From contig NZ_CP006942.1 in assembly GCF_000521605.1 (NCBI RefSeq), positions 1,116,001-1,180,000 of the forward strand: a DNA stretch of 64,000 bases, given 5' to 3'. Numbering within the stretch: position 1 is the first letter of the stretch; every line of letters starts with the position of its first letter. This DNA comes from Mannheimia sp. USDA-ARS-USMARC-1261. Lineage in GTDB: Bacteria; Pseudomonadota; Gammaproteobacteria; Enterobacterales; Pasteurellaceae. The position numbers and the translations under genes were made by a program. Below, piece by piece: positions 47,075 to 56,585 of the stretch. The notes below the pieces were generated by a model. That model ran no database searches and had not been told where the DNA came from. It saw only the letters and a list, made by a program, of their open reading frames with translations.

Positions 47075-47437
47075 TTATCTTTTATAAAGATATTTCACCA
47101 TTAACAGTGCAATTCCTGCACCGCATAAATCAGCTAATCCATCTAACCAAGAACCTTGTCTGGTTTCAGTAAAAGTTGCTTGTCCTAATTCCGTTCCAAA
47201 TGCATAAAATAGTGCAAAAGTCATCAATCCTAAATAAGGTATGGCTCTATTTGATTGGATAGTCGCTCTTGCCATTAGCCAAATCTGTATAAAAAAGATG
47301 ACAAAATGCCCGATTTTATCAAAATGTGGAAAGGGCGGTAGCTCGTTACTACTTTTACGAAAAATTAAGCTGTAAATACTAATGACAAACCAAAGTAGAG
47401 CTAAGAGAGCGTATTTATTCATTTTTAAATATTTCAT
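47075..47437 (-). CDS. VanZ-like membrane protein
   Basis: 120 residues with four hydrophobic segments. The VanZ-family signature consists of FPHFDKIGHFVIFFIQIWLM, then a TFALFYAFGTELGQ helix with the conserved Glu and a polar turn, and the final TRQGSWLDGLADLCGAGIAL, where Asp residues near the helix start are conserved. The function of chromosomal VanZ-like proteins is not settled (some confer teicoplanin tolerance). Start 47437 or, five codons later, 47422; neither has a good ribosome site. Confidence 0.8.
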   Translation of the reverse strand: MKYLKMNKYALLALLWFVISIYSLIFRKSSNELPPFPHFDKIGHFVIFFIQIWLMARATIQSNRAIPYLGLMTFALFYAFGTELGQATFTETRQGSWLDGLADLCGAGIALLMVKYLYKR

Positions 47438-47453
47438 AGAAAAATATAAAAAA

Positions 47454-47499
47454 ACAAGCGGTCATTTTAGTAAAAAATTTACCCAAAATAACCGCTTGT
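47454..47499. repeat. Inverted uptake-signal pair between lysC and the VanZ-like gene
   Basis: ACAAGCGGT (47454-47462) and ACCGCTTGT (47491-47499) frame a 28-base interior; placed 12 bases after the lysC stop on the minus strand, where a terminator is expected. Confidence 0.65.
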
Positions 47500-47511
47500 A
47501 AACGCTAGATG

Positions 47512-48864
47512 TTACTCGAATAAACCTTTGTGGAGTGAGCGAACAACGTCATCCGCTTCTTCATTTTTCACTAAGGTACAAACGTTATTTGTGCTTGCAC
47601 CATAGCTGATGAGACGGACATTATAGTTTTCAAGGGTTTGGAATAGACGTTTTGCTACACCGGACTGTGTATGCAAATTGTTTCCGATAATCGCGACTAA
47701 CGCTAAATCATTTTCTACTTGAACGTTGCAGTAAGCGTTTAATTCATCTAATAACTCTTTAGATAACATATCTGCACCTGAAGATGCTGAGCCGGTTTTG
47801 TCTAATGTTAAGGCAATGCTAACTTCAGAGGTTGTAATCACATCAACTGAAATTTTATGTTTAGCTAAAATTGCAAATACATTGGCTAAGAAACCTTGAG
47901 CGTGTAGCATCGAAAGACTTGAGAGTGTCAATAAGATTTGGTTACGACGTAACGCAAGTGCACGGAACGTTGGGCGAGGTTGAGGATCTCGGGTTACCCA
48001 AGTGCCGCCTTGTTCAGGGGCTTTACTTGAACCTACGTATACAGGAATATTACTACGCACTGCCGGTAATAATGTTGCCGGGTGAAGCACTTTTGCACCG
48101 AAAGTCGCCATTTCTGCTGCTTCGTTAAATGCCATTGTATCAATACGTTGTGCATTTGGTACAACTCGTGGATCAGTTGTGTAGATGCCGGGAACATCCG
48201 TCCAAATTAATACATCATTAGCATTTAATACTTCGGCTAATAAGGCGGCAGAGTAATCTGAACCACCACGACCTAGAGTTGTGGTTTTGCCTTCATCATC
48301 ACGACCGATAAAACCTTGAGTAACTACGATTTTACCTGCTTCAATAAGTGGTTTGATAACTTTATCGGATTGTTGTTGGGTTTTTTCGTCGTTTGGGGCA
48401 GCTTTACCGTAGTGGTTATCCGTCGCTACAATGTCTCGCACATCAACCCATACGGCTGGGTGTCCACGCTCAATTAGTAATTGGGTAAAGATTTTGGTGG
48501 ACATCATCTCGCCGTGGCTGATTAATTCATCGCTTAATGCCGCAGAAGTCGCAAGGCTTGCAGATTCTGCTAGGGCTTCAATACGATCTAATAATTCGTC
48601 AATTTCAGCACGAACGCTGTCTTGGTGTTGCAGTTTTTCAATGATGTTGTATTGAATTTGGCGAACGGCTGTAATGATTTCATCACGTTTTTCTTTTTCA
48701 CAACCATTTGCGAGCTCAACTAAATAGTTTGTAACACCGGCAGAAGCAGAAAGTACCACGACACGAGTGTTGGCATCTGCAATCACGATGTTTGCCGATG
48801 AGGTCATTGCATCAAAATTAGCAACGCTGGTACCACCAAATTTAGCCACAGAAAGATGAGACAT
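47512..48864 (-). CDS. lysC: Aspartate kinase III, lysine-sensitive
   Basis: First step of the aspartate amino-acid family. The 450-residue product has the kinase start SVAKFGGTSVANFDAMTSSA, VVVLSASAGVTNYL, the TLGRGGSDYSAALLAEVLNA loop, and two C-terminal ACT domains (FLANVFAILAKHKISVDVIT). The length equals E. coli LysC (449) and there is no homoserine-dehydrogenase fusion. A lysine riboswitch precedes it, which confirms lysine control. Confidence 0.96.
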   Translation of the reverse strand: MSHLSVAKFGGTSVANFDAMTSSANIVIADANTRVVVLSASAGVTNYLVELANGCEKEKRDEIITAVRQIQYNIIEKLQHQDSVRAEIDELLDRIEALAESASLATSAALSDELISHGEMMSTKIFTQLLIERGHPAVWVDVRDIVATDNHYGKAAPNDEKTQQQSDKVIKPLIEAGKIVVTQGFIGRDDEGKTTTLGRGGSDYSAALLAEVLNANDVLIWTDVPGIYTTDPRVVPNAQRIDTMAFNEAAEMATFGAKVLHPATLLPAVRSNIPVYVGSSKAPEQGGTWVTRDPQPRPTFRALALRRNQILLTLSSLSMLHAQGFLANVFAILAKHKISVDVITTSEVSIALTLDKTGSASSGADMLSKELLDELNAYCNVQVENDLALVAIIGNNLHTQSGVAKRLFQTLENYNVRLISYGASTNNVCTLVKNEEADDVVRSLHKGLFE

Positions 48865-48975
48865 AATAAAATTTCCTTAAAACAAAATAAATGAATGTTG
48901 TGTTAGGGGATATTCGGAAAGGAAATTTGAGTAGATTATACGGTTTGATTAGAGAACCAATTAATCAGAGCACTC

Positions 48976-49158
48976 CATTTAATATTTGCTATTAAATGAC
49001 AGCTGATAGGATTCAACCTGCTCAGCCGATGTTAATTCCAGTCTAGTGAATTCACACCTCGGCAATCACTCCCATCACTTAATTTTCAAACGGTCCTAGT
49101 TACCTCAAATTAAGTTGCCTGAGTGTTGCACCTCTCCTGTAATGGCAATGCCATTACT
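48976..49158 (-). promoter_or_regulatory. Lysine riboswitch (L box) controlling lysC
   Basis: Read on the minus strand, the leader shows the L-box landmarks in order: AGGAGAGGTGC at the 5' side (around 49137), CAACACTCAGG, AACTAGGACC, GTGATGGGAG, TTGCCGAGGTG, CTGG, CATCGGCTGAGC, and the closing CTATCAGCTGTCA (to about 48999). The hairpin CATTTAATA/TATTAAATG (48976-48998) directly follows and could be part of the expression platform. Boundaries are approximate. It would lower lysC expression when lysine is plentiful. Confidence 0.85.
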
Positions 49159-49433
49159 CTTTTTTCAATGGATTGAAAAAACGGTATAGAAATACCTTTT
49201 TATCTGAGTTTTGTCAATGAATATTTGAAAAAACTTAGGGGGAGCAGTGAAAACAAGCGGTTATTTTTTCGTAAAATTTTACAAGAATTTGACCGCTTGA
49301 ATAGTGAGTTTAAAATTTTACTCTAAAATTTTTTTTGAAATGGATCACAAAACTTAATTTAGGTGATTGTCTTTAAAATGCTTTTTTTCTATTCTATTTC
49401 TACTCAATATGAGTTAATTAATTGGAGGTTTGT
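49159..49433. other. Intergenic region between the lysC leader and the PTS gene
   Basis: 275 bases without a gene. It carries the lysC promoter, an inverted uptake-signal pair (49253-49261 and 49291-49299) and a CRP-like site ahead of the PTS gene. The uptake pair lies between divergent genes, so it cannot be a terminator for either. No open frame of note. Confidence 0.6.
49334..49349 (+). promoter_or_regulatory. CRP-like site upstream of the PTS permease gene
   Basis: TTTGA-AATGGA-TCACA differs from TGTGA-N6-TCACA at one position. It lies 85 bases before the ATG, a position suited to activation of a PTS sugar permease when glucose is low. Confidence 0.6.
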
Positions 49434-50882
49434 ATGAGTGTTTTAGGTTATCTACAAAAAATCGGTAGAGCCTTAATGGTGCCTGTGGCGGCTTTACCGG
49501 CAGCGGCACTATTAATGGGGATTGGTTATTGGATCGACCCGGACGGCTGGGGGGCAAACAGCCAGCTGGCAGCGTTACTGATCAAATCAGGGGCGGCAAT
49601 CATTGATAATATGTCCATTTTATTTGCGGTGGGTGTTGCCTTTGGTATGTCTAAAGAAAAAGACGGTGCAGCTGCGTTGTCTGGTTTAGTAGGCTATTTA
49701 GTCATCACCACCTTACTTGCACCAGGAGCGGTAGCACAATTACAAGGCATTGCAGTCGATCAAGTACCGGCAGCATTCGGCAAAATCAACAACCAATTTA
49801 TCGGGATTTTAGTGGGTGTGATTTCAGCGGAACTTTATAACCGTTTCTACCAAGTGGAATTGCCGAAAGCGTTATCCTTCTTTAGCGGTAAACGTTTAGT
49901 GCCGATTGTTGTATCGGTTGTGATGATCGTGGTTGCGTTTATTCTATTGTACGTATGGCCGGTGATTTTTGGTGGATTAGTATCTTTTGGTGAATCAATC
50001 AAAGATATGGGTTCAGTCGGTGCAGGTATTTATGCTTTCTTCAACCGTTTATTAATTCCTGTTGGCTTACACCACGCACTTAACTCGGTGTTCTGGTTTG
50101 ATGTAGCAGGTATTAACGATATACCAAACTTCTTAGGAGGAGCGAAGTCGTTAGCGGAAGGTAAAGCAGTAGTAGGTGTAACCGGTATGTACCAAGCCGG
50201 CTTCTTCCCTGTGATGATGTTTGGTTTACCGGCAGCGGCATTAGCGATTTATCATAGTGCAAAACCGGCTAAAAAAGTGCAAGTTGCATCAATTATGTTT
50301 GCGGCGGCTTTAGCTTCATTCTTCACCGGTATTACTGAGCCACTTGAGTTTGCCTTTATGTTTGTAGCCCCTGTGCTTTATGTGGTGCACGCATTATTAA
50401 CCGGGCTTTCGGTGTATATTGCCGCTTCAATGGAGTGGATTGCAGGCTTTGGCTTTAGTGCAGGTTTAGTGGACTTAGTGTTATCTAGCCGCAACCCGCT
50501 TGCCGTTCAATGGTATATGTTGTTGGTGCAAGGTTTGGTGTTCGCTGTGATTTACTATGCGTTATTCCGCATTGTAATTCGTGCGTTTAACTTAAAAACG
50601 CCGGGACGTGAAGACGATACTGAAACACAAGCGGTCAATACCACATCTCATCAAGAACGAGCAAAACAGTTTATTGATGCTTTAGGCGGTAAAGAAAACT
50701 TGCTCAATATTGATGCTTGTATTACCCGTTTACGTTTAACTCTAGCGGATATGTCGAAAGTCAATGATGCACAATTAAAAGTATTGGGTTCGAAAGGCAA
50801 TATCAAATTAGGGGAAAATGCGTTCCAAGTGATTTTGGGAACAGAAGCGGAATTTGTTGCAGATGCAATGAAGAAACTTTAA
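49434..50882 (+). CDS. nagE: PTS permease EIICB, N-acetylglucosamine (NagE) type
   Basis: Takes up and phosphorylates a sugar, probably N-acetylglucosamine. The 482-residue product has the glucose-family EIIC domain (SVLGYLQKIGRALMVPVAAL; RLLIPVGLHHALNSVFWFDV; FFTGITEPLEFAFMFVAPVL), the linker FNLKTPGRED, and an EIIB domain with the phosphorylated cysteine in NIDACITRLRL. It lacks the fused EIIA of E. coli NagE, so it must use a separate EIIA (Crr). The NSVFWFDVAGIND stretch is more NagE-like than PtsG-like. GGAGG stands six bases before the ATG at 49434. A CRP-like site lies upstream. Confidence 0.82.
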   Translation: MSVLGYLQKIGRALMVPVAALPAAALLMGIGYWIDPDGWGANSQLAALLIKSGAAIIDNMSILFAVGVAFGMSKEKDGAAALSGLVGYLVITTLLAPGAVAQLQGIAVDQVPAAFGKINNQFIGILVGVISAELYNRFYQVELPKALSFFSGKRLVPIVVSVVMIVVAFILLYVWPVIFGGLVSFGESIKDMGSVGAGIYAFFNRLLIPVGLHHALNSVFWFDVAGINDIPNFLGGAKSLAEGKAVVGVTGMYQAGFFPVMMFGLPAAALAIYHSAKPAKKVQVASIMFAAALASFFTGITEPLEFAFMFVAPVLYVVHALLTGLSVYIAASMEWIAGFGFSAGLVDLVLSSRNPLAVQWYMLLVQGLVFAVIYYALFRIVIRAFNLKTPGREDDTETQAVNTTSHQERAKQFIDALGGKENLLNIDACITRLRLTLADMSKVNDAQLKVLGSKGNIKLGENAFQVILGTEAEFVADAMKKL

Positions 50883-50897
50883 AACTGAATCAATAAA

Positions 50898-50943
50898 CAA
50901 GCGGTCAATTTTTCGCAAAATTTTGCAAGAAATTGACCGCTTG
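50898..50943. terminator. Uptake-signal-pair terminator after nagE
   Basis: CAAGCGGTCAATT (50898-50910) pairs perfectly with AATTGACCGCTTG (50931-50943), with an inner GCAAAATTTTGC palindrome. It is a double hairpin between two convergent genes. Confidence 0.8.
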
Positions 50944-50947
50944 AATT

Positions 50948-51277
50948 TTATGCTTTTTTATTTGTTGGTGCTTGTTTATGTGCAGCCATTTTTTGGCGAA
51001 TTTCACGGCGTTGTTTTGACAGTTCTGCGTTACGAATCATATAATCATCAACACGGTTTTCGTAGTCATCACGCATATTGGCAATAATAACTCGAATTTC
51101 TTCAATAGACATTTCATCTGTAATGTATTGGGTTAGATTATCCAATAACAATACACGTTTTTGGTTATCACGAATTTTGCGATCGTTATCAGCAGTTTCT
51201 CGGTGTAATTTGTTTTTTAGACGATAAAGATGCACATATTCCAACATATCGTGGAATGATTTATTGACTTCAGACAT
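50948..51277 (-). CDS. Conserved small helical protein, function unknown
   Basis: 109 residues starting [20 protein letters not shown], all helical and highly charged, with a basic C-terminus ([20 protein letters not shown]). I recognise the sequence type as a small protein conserved in Pasteurellaceae but know of no function. The start at 51277 has AGAGAGG eight bases upstream; a longer frame upstream is rejected. It is divergent from ppx. Confidence 0.75.
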   Translation of the reverse strand: MSEVNKSFHDMLEYVHLYRLKNKLHRETADNDRKIRDNQKRVLLLDNLTQYITDEMSIEEIRVIIANMRDDYENRVDDYMIRNAELSKQRREIRQKMAAHKQAPTNKKA

Positions 51278-51469
51278 AAAGACCTCTCTTAGTTGAGTTT
51301 TATTGAAAATAATTAAGTAAATCCTAGTCTTTTTCTGCCAATTCGTCAAAAAATTTTGTGTTAATTTTATGATTTAAATCTGTTATCAAAAAGTTCGTTA
51401 AATTTTGTAGTGATATTTAGCTTAAAAATGGTAATATCTTATCATTTATAGTTATTAAGGGATTTTGTT

Positions 51470-52972
51470 ATGTCATCAAATATCGCTCCTCGTGAATTTG
51501 CTGCAATTGATTTAGGCTCAAACAGCTTTCATATGATTGTAGCCCGTATTGTGAATGGCTCAATTCAAGTCCTTTCTCGTCTTAAACGCCGTGTCCGATT
51601 AGCCGATGGGCTTGATGAAAATTTAATACTTAGTCAAGAAGCTATCGACAGAGGTGTCGATTGCTTGGCATTATTTGCTAAACGCTTAAAAGGCTTTTCT
51701 CCGGAGAATGTGAAGGTAGTCGGTACTTATACGCTACGAAGAGCTTCAAATAAACAAGATTTTCTTGACCAAGCAAAAGCGGTTTTTCCTTATTCTATCT
51801 CTATTATTTCGGGGCAAGAAGAAGCCCGATTGATTTATTCAGGGGTTAGCCACACACAATCTGAAACGGGTAGAAAACTCGTAGTAGATATTGGTGGTGG
51901 TTCAACAGAAATTACCATTGGCGACAACTTTAATCCAATTCGGGCGGAAAGTCGTCATATGGGGTGTGTAAGTTTTGCTAAACGTTTTTTCCCAAAAGGT
52001 GAGCTAACTATTGAGCTTTTTGATAGTGCTTATCAACTTGCAATGGAAAAAATTGAAGATTTGATGTGGGAATATCAAGAATTAGGCTGGGAACACGCAC
52101 TGGGTTCTTCAGGCACAATCAAAACCGTTCATCAAGTTCTCATTGCTAATGGCTATCGTGATGGATTAATTACCGAACCTCGTTTGCAAAAAATGATTGA
52201 TTTATGTTTGGAATTTAAATCGTTACACGACATAAAAATGCGAGGGCTATTGGAAGAACGAGCAGATGTATTAGTGCCTGGTTTAGCTATTTTATTAGCA
52301 CTTTTCCATACTTTTAAAATTGAGACTTTGCGTTATTCTAACGGTGCTTTGCGAGAGGGGGTGATGTATGGGTTGGAAAAAAGTTTCCAAGTAGGCGATA
52401 TTCGCCAACGCACAGCCGAAGCTTTAGTTGAGCAGTTTGATTTAGATAAAAAACAAGCCGCAAGAGTAGAAAAAACAGCATTTATACTTTTTGACCAAAT
52501 TAGATGTTGGAAAAATCGTCGCCAAATTGAAGATTTTCGTTCTATGCTGAAGTGGGCAAGTCTATTGCACGAAATTGGTATTGTAGTTAATCATAATAAT
52601 GTTCATCGCCACTCCGCTTATTTGATTTCAAATAGAGATTTACCGGGTTTTGATTTTGAACAACAGACATTGTTAGCGGTGTTAATGCGGTATCATCTTA
52701 AAGGATTCAAACGTTCTGATATTCGTAGCATTAATCGCTACCAATATCGTGATATCTTAACCCTAGTTCGTTTATTTAGGTTAGCGGTGCTACTTAATCG
52801 TTCCCGTCAAGCCACGATTGAGCCAAAGCAGATTTTTCTTACCATTGAAAATAACGATTGGAATTTAGTATTTAATGAGAGCTTTTTAAGCCAGAACCCA
52901 TTAGTATTAGCTGATCTAGAAGATGAGCAAAAGACATTATCTACGGCAGATCTTTCTTTAACTATTTCTTAA
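51470..52972 (+). CDS. ppx: Exopolyphosphatase
   Basis: Removes terminal phosphates from polyphosphate. The 500-residue ASKHA-fold protein begins REFAAIDLGSNSFHMIVARI and contains ISGQEEARLIYSGVSHTQ, VVDIGGGSTEITIG and ALGSSGTIKTVH. The Ppx-type C-terminal HD-like part follows (MLKWASLLHEIGIVVNHNNV then HRHSAYLISNRDLPGFD). It follows E. coli Ppx closely through all blocks, so Ppx is preferred over GppA, although the two overlap in activity. No ppk next to it. Confidence 0.9.
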   Translation: MSSNIAPREFAAIDLGSNSFHMIVARIVNGSIQVLSRLKRRVRLADGLDENLILSQEAIDRGVDCLALFAKRLKGFSPENVKVVGTYTLRRASNKQDFLDQAKAVFPYSISIISGQEEARLIYSGVSHTQSETGRKLVVDIGGGSTEITIGDNFNPIRAESRHMGCVSFAKRFFPKGELTIELFDSAYQLAMEKIEDLMWEYQELGWEHALGSSGTIKTVHQVLIANGYRDGLITEPRLQKMIDLCLEFKSLHDIKMRGLLEERADVLVPGLAILLALFHTFKIETLRYSNGALREGVMYGLEKSFQVGDIRQRTAEALVEQFDLDKKQAARVEKTAFILFDQIRCWKNRRQIEDFRSMLKWASLLHEIGIVVNHNNVHRHSAYLISNRDLPGFDFEQQTLLAVLMRYHLKGFKRSDIRSINRYQYRDILTLVRLFRLAVLLNRSRQATIEPKQIFLTIENNDWNLVFNESFLSQNPLVLADLEDEQKTLSTADLSLTIS

Positions 52973-52998
52973 TAAAGATAATCTTCATTCACTATTTT

Positions 52999-53023
52999 CA
53001 TTAACGCCATTAAGGCGTTAATG
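52999..53023 (+). terminator. Hairpin after ppx
   Basis: CATTAACGCC, loop ATTAA, GGCGTTAATG, followed by ATTTCCTTT. A perfect 10-base stem 26 bases after the ppx stop. Confidence 0.75.
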
Positions 53024-53175
53024 ATTTCCTTTGCTAATAAAATTTGATCTACTTCGCATTTTTGAAATTTTCTTATTGAGATTATTCTGTTAAGCAATTA
53101 TTCTTCTTTTATTGGAGTATATCTTCATAAATGAGTGTTTGTGGAGTAATACGTCATAGCATATTTTATGAATAG

Positions 53176-53655
<480 letters not shown>

Positions 53656-53664
53656 GAGGCGAAA

Positions 53665-54534
53665 ATGTCTGCTAGAGGAAAAATTCTGAATACAATTAGT
53701 TCTCTACAAAGCAGTTTGACAAAAACGGAAAAGAAAATAGCAGCGGTAATTTTATCTCAACCCGAATTACTGAGCCAATGTTCTTTATCTGAAGTTTCGA
53801 AGCACTTAGATGTCGGTGAGGCAACGTTTATTCGTTTTTGTCGTACGTTAGGATTTAAAGGCTATACCGATTTCAAATTGGAATTGGCAATAGAACTTGC
53901 TACTCAAAATCAAGATAAACGTGTTTTGTTAGATACAGATGTATCTGAAGGAGACACATCAAAAGATATTGCTAATAAACTAAAAAACAGTTTGGATAGT
54001 GCAATTAGTGAAACCATTAATCTACTTGATTTTGATGTACTGGAAAAAGTTGTACAGGAGTTACGAAAAGCTAAAAGAATATTTTTATTCGGTGTAGGCT
54101 CTTCAGGGCTAACGGCAGAAGATGCTAAGCATAAATTAATGCGTATCGGGCTACAAACTGATGCAGTAACCAACAACCATTTTATGTATATGCAAGCTGC
54201 TCTTGTTGAAGAAGGTGATTTAGTCATTGGTATAAGCCACTCGGGGTATTCTGAGGAAGTGGTGAAATCACTCCGTTTCTCTCGGGCTAATAAAGCTACT
54301 ACAGTTGCAATTACGCATAACTTGCGTTCCCCTGTAACGGAAGAAGCAAATTATGTATTAATTAATGGTAATCGACAAGGGCATATGCAAGGGGACTCTA
54401 TCGGTACAAAAATGTCGCAACTTTTTGTATTGGATTTAATTTACACCTTGTTAGTAAAAGCTGAGCCTGAAAATGCCTTAAAACAAAAACAAAAAACCTT
54501 GAACGTGATTTTAGAGCAGAGAGTTAAAGGCTAG
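53665..54534 (+). CDS. RpiR-family regulator (SiaR/NanR-like)
   Basis: Sugar-phosphate-responsive transcription factor. The 289-residue product has the N-terminal HTH (KTEKKIAAVILSQPELLSQC; VGEATFIRFCRTLGFKGYTD) and a SIS sugar-phosphate isomerase domain (AKRIFLFGVGSSGLTAEDAK; LVIGISHSGYSEEVVKSLRF). It resembles the Haemophilus sialic acid regulator SiaR in type and in its pairing with yhcH, but this is not proof of ligand. GGAGGCG is the ribosome site; it forms an operon with yhcH. Confidence 0.85.
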   Translation: MSARGKILNTISSLQSSLTKTEKKIAAVILSQPELLSQCSLSEVSKHLDVGEATFIRFCRTLGFKGYTDFKLELAIELATQNQDKRVLLDTDVSEGDTSKDIANKLKNSLDSAISETINLLDFDVLEKVVQELRKAKRIFLFGVGSSGLTAEDAKHKLMRIGLQTDAVTNNHFMYMQAALVEEGDLVIGISHSGYSEEVVKSLRFSRANKATTVAITHNLRSPVTEEANYVLINGNRQGHMQGDSIGTKMSQLFVLDLIYTLLVKAEPENALKQKQKTLNVILEQRVKG

Positions 54535-54543
54535 ACTTAAATA

Positions 54544-54582
54544 AGAAAACCTTTGGTTAATTTGATTAGACAAAGGTTTTCT
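54544..54582. terminator. Terminator after the RpiR regulator
   Basis: AGAAAACCTTTG pairs with CAAAGGTTTTCT over 15 bases; perfect 12-base stem between convergent genes. Confidence 0.8.
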
Positions 54583-54597
54583 CATATTACAAGCGGT

Positions 54598-55509
54598 CTA
54601 TTTTTTCTTAAATTTTACTAATTTTAATGCGACGCTTGAGCCAAAAATAACAACACAGGCAAAGCCCATTTGTGCCATAGAAATGCGTTCGCCGAGTACA
54701 ATGTAAGCAATAATGGCAGTTGAAACGGGCATTAATAGCTCCAAGACTTGATAAGTTACCAGACCTTGAGTTTGGATTATATGAAATGTAAGCACCATTC
54801 CAGCAACAATAGCATAAATACCCACAGCTATTAGCGTGAATAAAAGCCAGCTTGGCGTTGCAAAAATTTCATCAATTTTGCCCGCTTGTAGGCTTAGTAA
54901 CAGGCTTGAAATGGAGGTGGTTAATGAGGTTACACAGCTTAGCGTAAAAACGTTAAGCTCTCGGCTGAATTTTACGACTAAATTTTGAATATTGCGGATA
55001 ATAATCGAAAGAAATAGGAAAAATGAGCCTAAAACAAACCCTTCTCCTACAGAAATAGTTTTGCCATACCAGACAAAGCCTAATGAACCAAGAATGGTTA
55101 AGACTGAGCCAAACCAAAAACGTTTATTTTTAATCCTTTCCCTTTCATCTTTAAAGAATAGAGCTGCAATGATTACGCCGAAGGGCATTGCTAATACGCC
55201 AAAAATTGAGGCGGTAACTGCACTGGTAATTTTCACTCCTTTTAACCAAAAATACATATTGGCAGACATCATTAATCCGACAAATAACGCAATTGCAATC
55301 AGTTTCGGGCTTCTAACAAACTGAGTGAGTGATGAACGGAATTTCCATAGAATCAACAATAATAAGGCTAAACCGCCTACAAGAAATCTAACACCATTGT
55401 TATTAAGTGGATCAAAATGTAGGCTTAAAAATCGCAGCAATACGATATTTAAACCAATACCCAAAACATAGAGCAGATTAGTGAAGATTAACTGATGAGA
55501 AAGAGGCAT
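54598..55509 (-). CDS. EamA (DMT superfamily) transporter
   Basis: Probable inner-membrane metabolite exporter or importer with about ten helices in two EamA repeats. 303 residues; typical blocks are NGVRFLVGGLALLLLILWKF, SAVTASIFGVLAMPFGVIIA and VLELLMPVSTAIIAYIVLGE followed by RISMAQMGFACVVIFGS. Substrate unknown. It lies alone, convergent to the regulator gene. Confidence 0.85.
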   Translation of the reverse strand: MPLSHQLIFTNLLYVLGIGLNIVLLRFLSLHFDPLNNNGVRFLVGGLALLLLILWKFRSSLTQFVRSPKLIAIALFVGLMMSANMYFWLKGVKITSAVTASIFGVLAMPFGVIIAALFFKDERERIKNKRFWFGSVLTILGSLGFVWYGKTISVGEGFVLGSFFLFLSIIIRNIQNLVVKFSRELNVFTLSCVTSLTTSISSLLLSLQAGKIDEIFATPSWLLFTLIAVGIYAIVAGMVLTFHIIQTQGLVTYQVLELLMPVSTAIIAYIVLGERISMAQMGFACVVIFGSSVALKLVKFKKK

Positions 55510-55597
55510 AAATTACATATAGCTCGGTTTAACACCGAGCGTTAAGGCATAAGAAATGTGCGTAGAATAGCAAGAAAAGTGGTTATTTTACAGCAGA

Positions 55598-55816
55598 TTA
55601 TGATGTTTTTTCATCAAGAGGGGTAATGTTGGTAGCTGATGCACCTCTATCGCCTTGTACTAATTCAAATTGTACTTTTTGCCCCACTTTTAATGAGCGA
55701 TAGCCTTCTGTTTTGATTTCAGAAAAATGAGCGAAAATATCACCCTCACATACATCCGATGTAATAAAACCAAATCCTTTTACATTGTTAAACCATTTAA
55801 CAATACCGATATCCAT
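55598..55816 (-). CDS. cspD: Cold-shock-domain protein, CspD-like
   Basis: Small RNA/DNA-binding protein. 72 residues with RNP1 KGFGFITS and RNP2 DIFAHFS, start MDIGIVKWFNNVKGFGFI. It is close to the CspD group by its length and by the variant IGIVKWFNNVKGFGFI start rather than the CspA start, so CspD is likely. In E. coli CspD inhibits replication in stationary phase. AGGGAGA precedes the ATG. Confidence 0.82.
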   Translation of the reverse strand: MDIGIVKWFNNVKGFGFITSDVCEGDIFAHFSEIKTEGYRSLKVGQKVQFELVQGDRGASATNITPLDEKTS

Positions 55817-55920
55817 ATAAATCTCCCTAAATAAATGAATGACGATAATCGGATTGTAAATAAAATGCTTAAAAGCTCAACTATCAAAGTGTGGAAATTA
55901 GACAGAGATCACAAAAATTT

Positions 55921-56493
55921 TTAGAAAATTGATGTTTCTAATCTGATGCTCCCATCTTCCACGACTATTGCTTTACCAAATTTTTTAACCATCGCTTCTT
56001 TCATTTTACTTTCATCTAAGGTGTAAACAGGTGTGCTGTTTAAAAAACCGGCTAATCCTTCTGCAAGCATCGGTAAGAACATTTGAAGCTCAGACTGATA
56101 TTTGGCTGGCGTTGCAGACCAGCTCAGCAATCGTACATCTTTTAAGAATAATGCACCTCTTTGTGGATCGTAGTAGGGCGTAGTGTCCATATTTAAATGA
56201 ATCGAAGCATCATATTTTTTGCCTCTGGCTTTTAAAATGCCATCCACTGCCCCTGAAATGGCAACTTTCTTTTCTTTTGTTCTACCAATTTGGCTAGTGA
56301 GTGAATGAAGGCGATAATCTAATTCAAATAACTGCGGAATACCGACTTTATCTTGAAGAGGTACTTTTTCACTTAATTTAGTTGCTAAATAATCATTAAT
56401 TTCCTGTTCACTAATACTCAGCATATTGGCATTAGCCGAAAGTATTGCGGCTGATGCAATAAATAAAGCGGTAAATTTGCGTAAAATTTTCAT
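55921..56493 (-). CDS. DUF1439 (YceB-like) exported protein
   Basis: 190-residue protein with a signal peptide (KFTALFIASAAILSANANML) and the DUF1439 pattern SISEQEINDYLATKLSEKVP at the start of the mature part, then LHLNM-type strands and the closing EDGSIRLETSIF. E. coli YceB is a lipoprotein, but here no lipobox cysteine is seen, so it should be soluble or anchored in another way. Function unknown. Confidence 0.8.
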   Translation of the reverse strand: MKILRKFTALFIASAAILSANANMLSISEQEINDYLATKLSEKVPLQDKVGIPQLFELDYRLHSLTSQIGRTKEKKVAISGAVDGILKARGKKYDASIHLNMDTTPYYDPQRGALFLKDVRLLSWSATPAKYQSELQMFLPMLAEGLAGFLNSTPVYTLDESKMKEAMVKKFGKAIVVEDGSIRLETSIF

Positions 56494-56585
56494 AATTTAT
56501 TCTTTAAAATTAGGTTTAATAGTTTAAACAAGGTAAAATGTACTTGGCTATCATAGCCCATATTTTATGTTAGGACATACAAAAA

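Noticed and set aside
49253-49299. Inverted uptake-signal pair as a terminator
   Set aside because: It lies between divergent genes, upstream of both, so it ends neither transcript.
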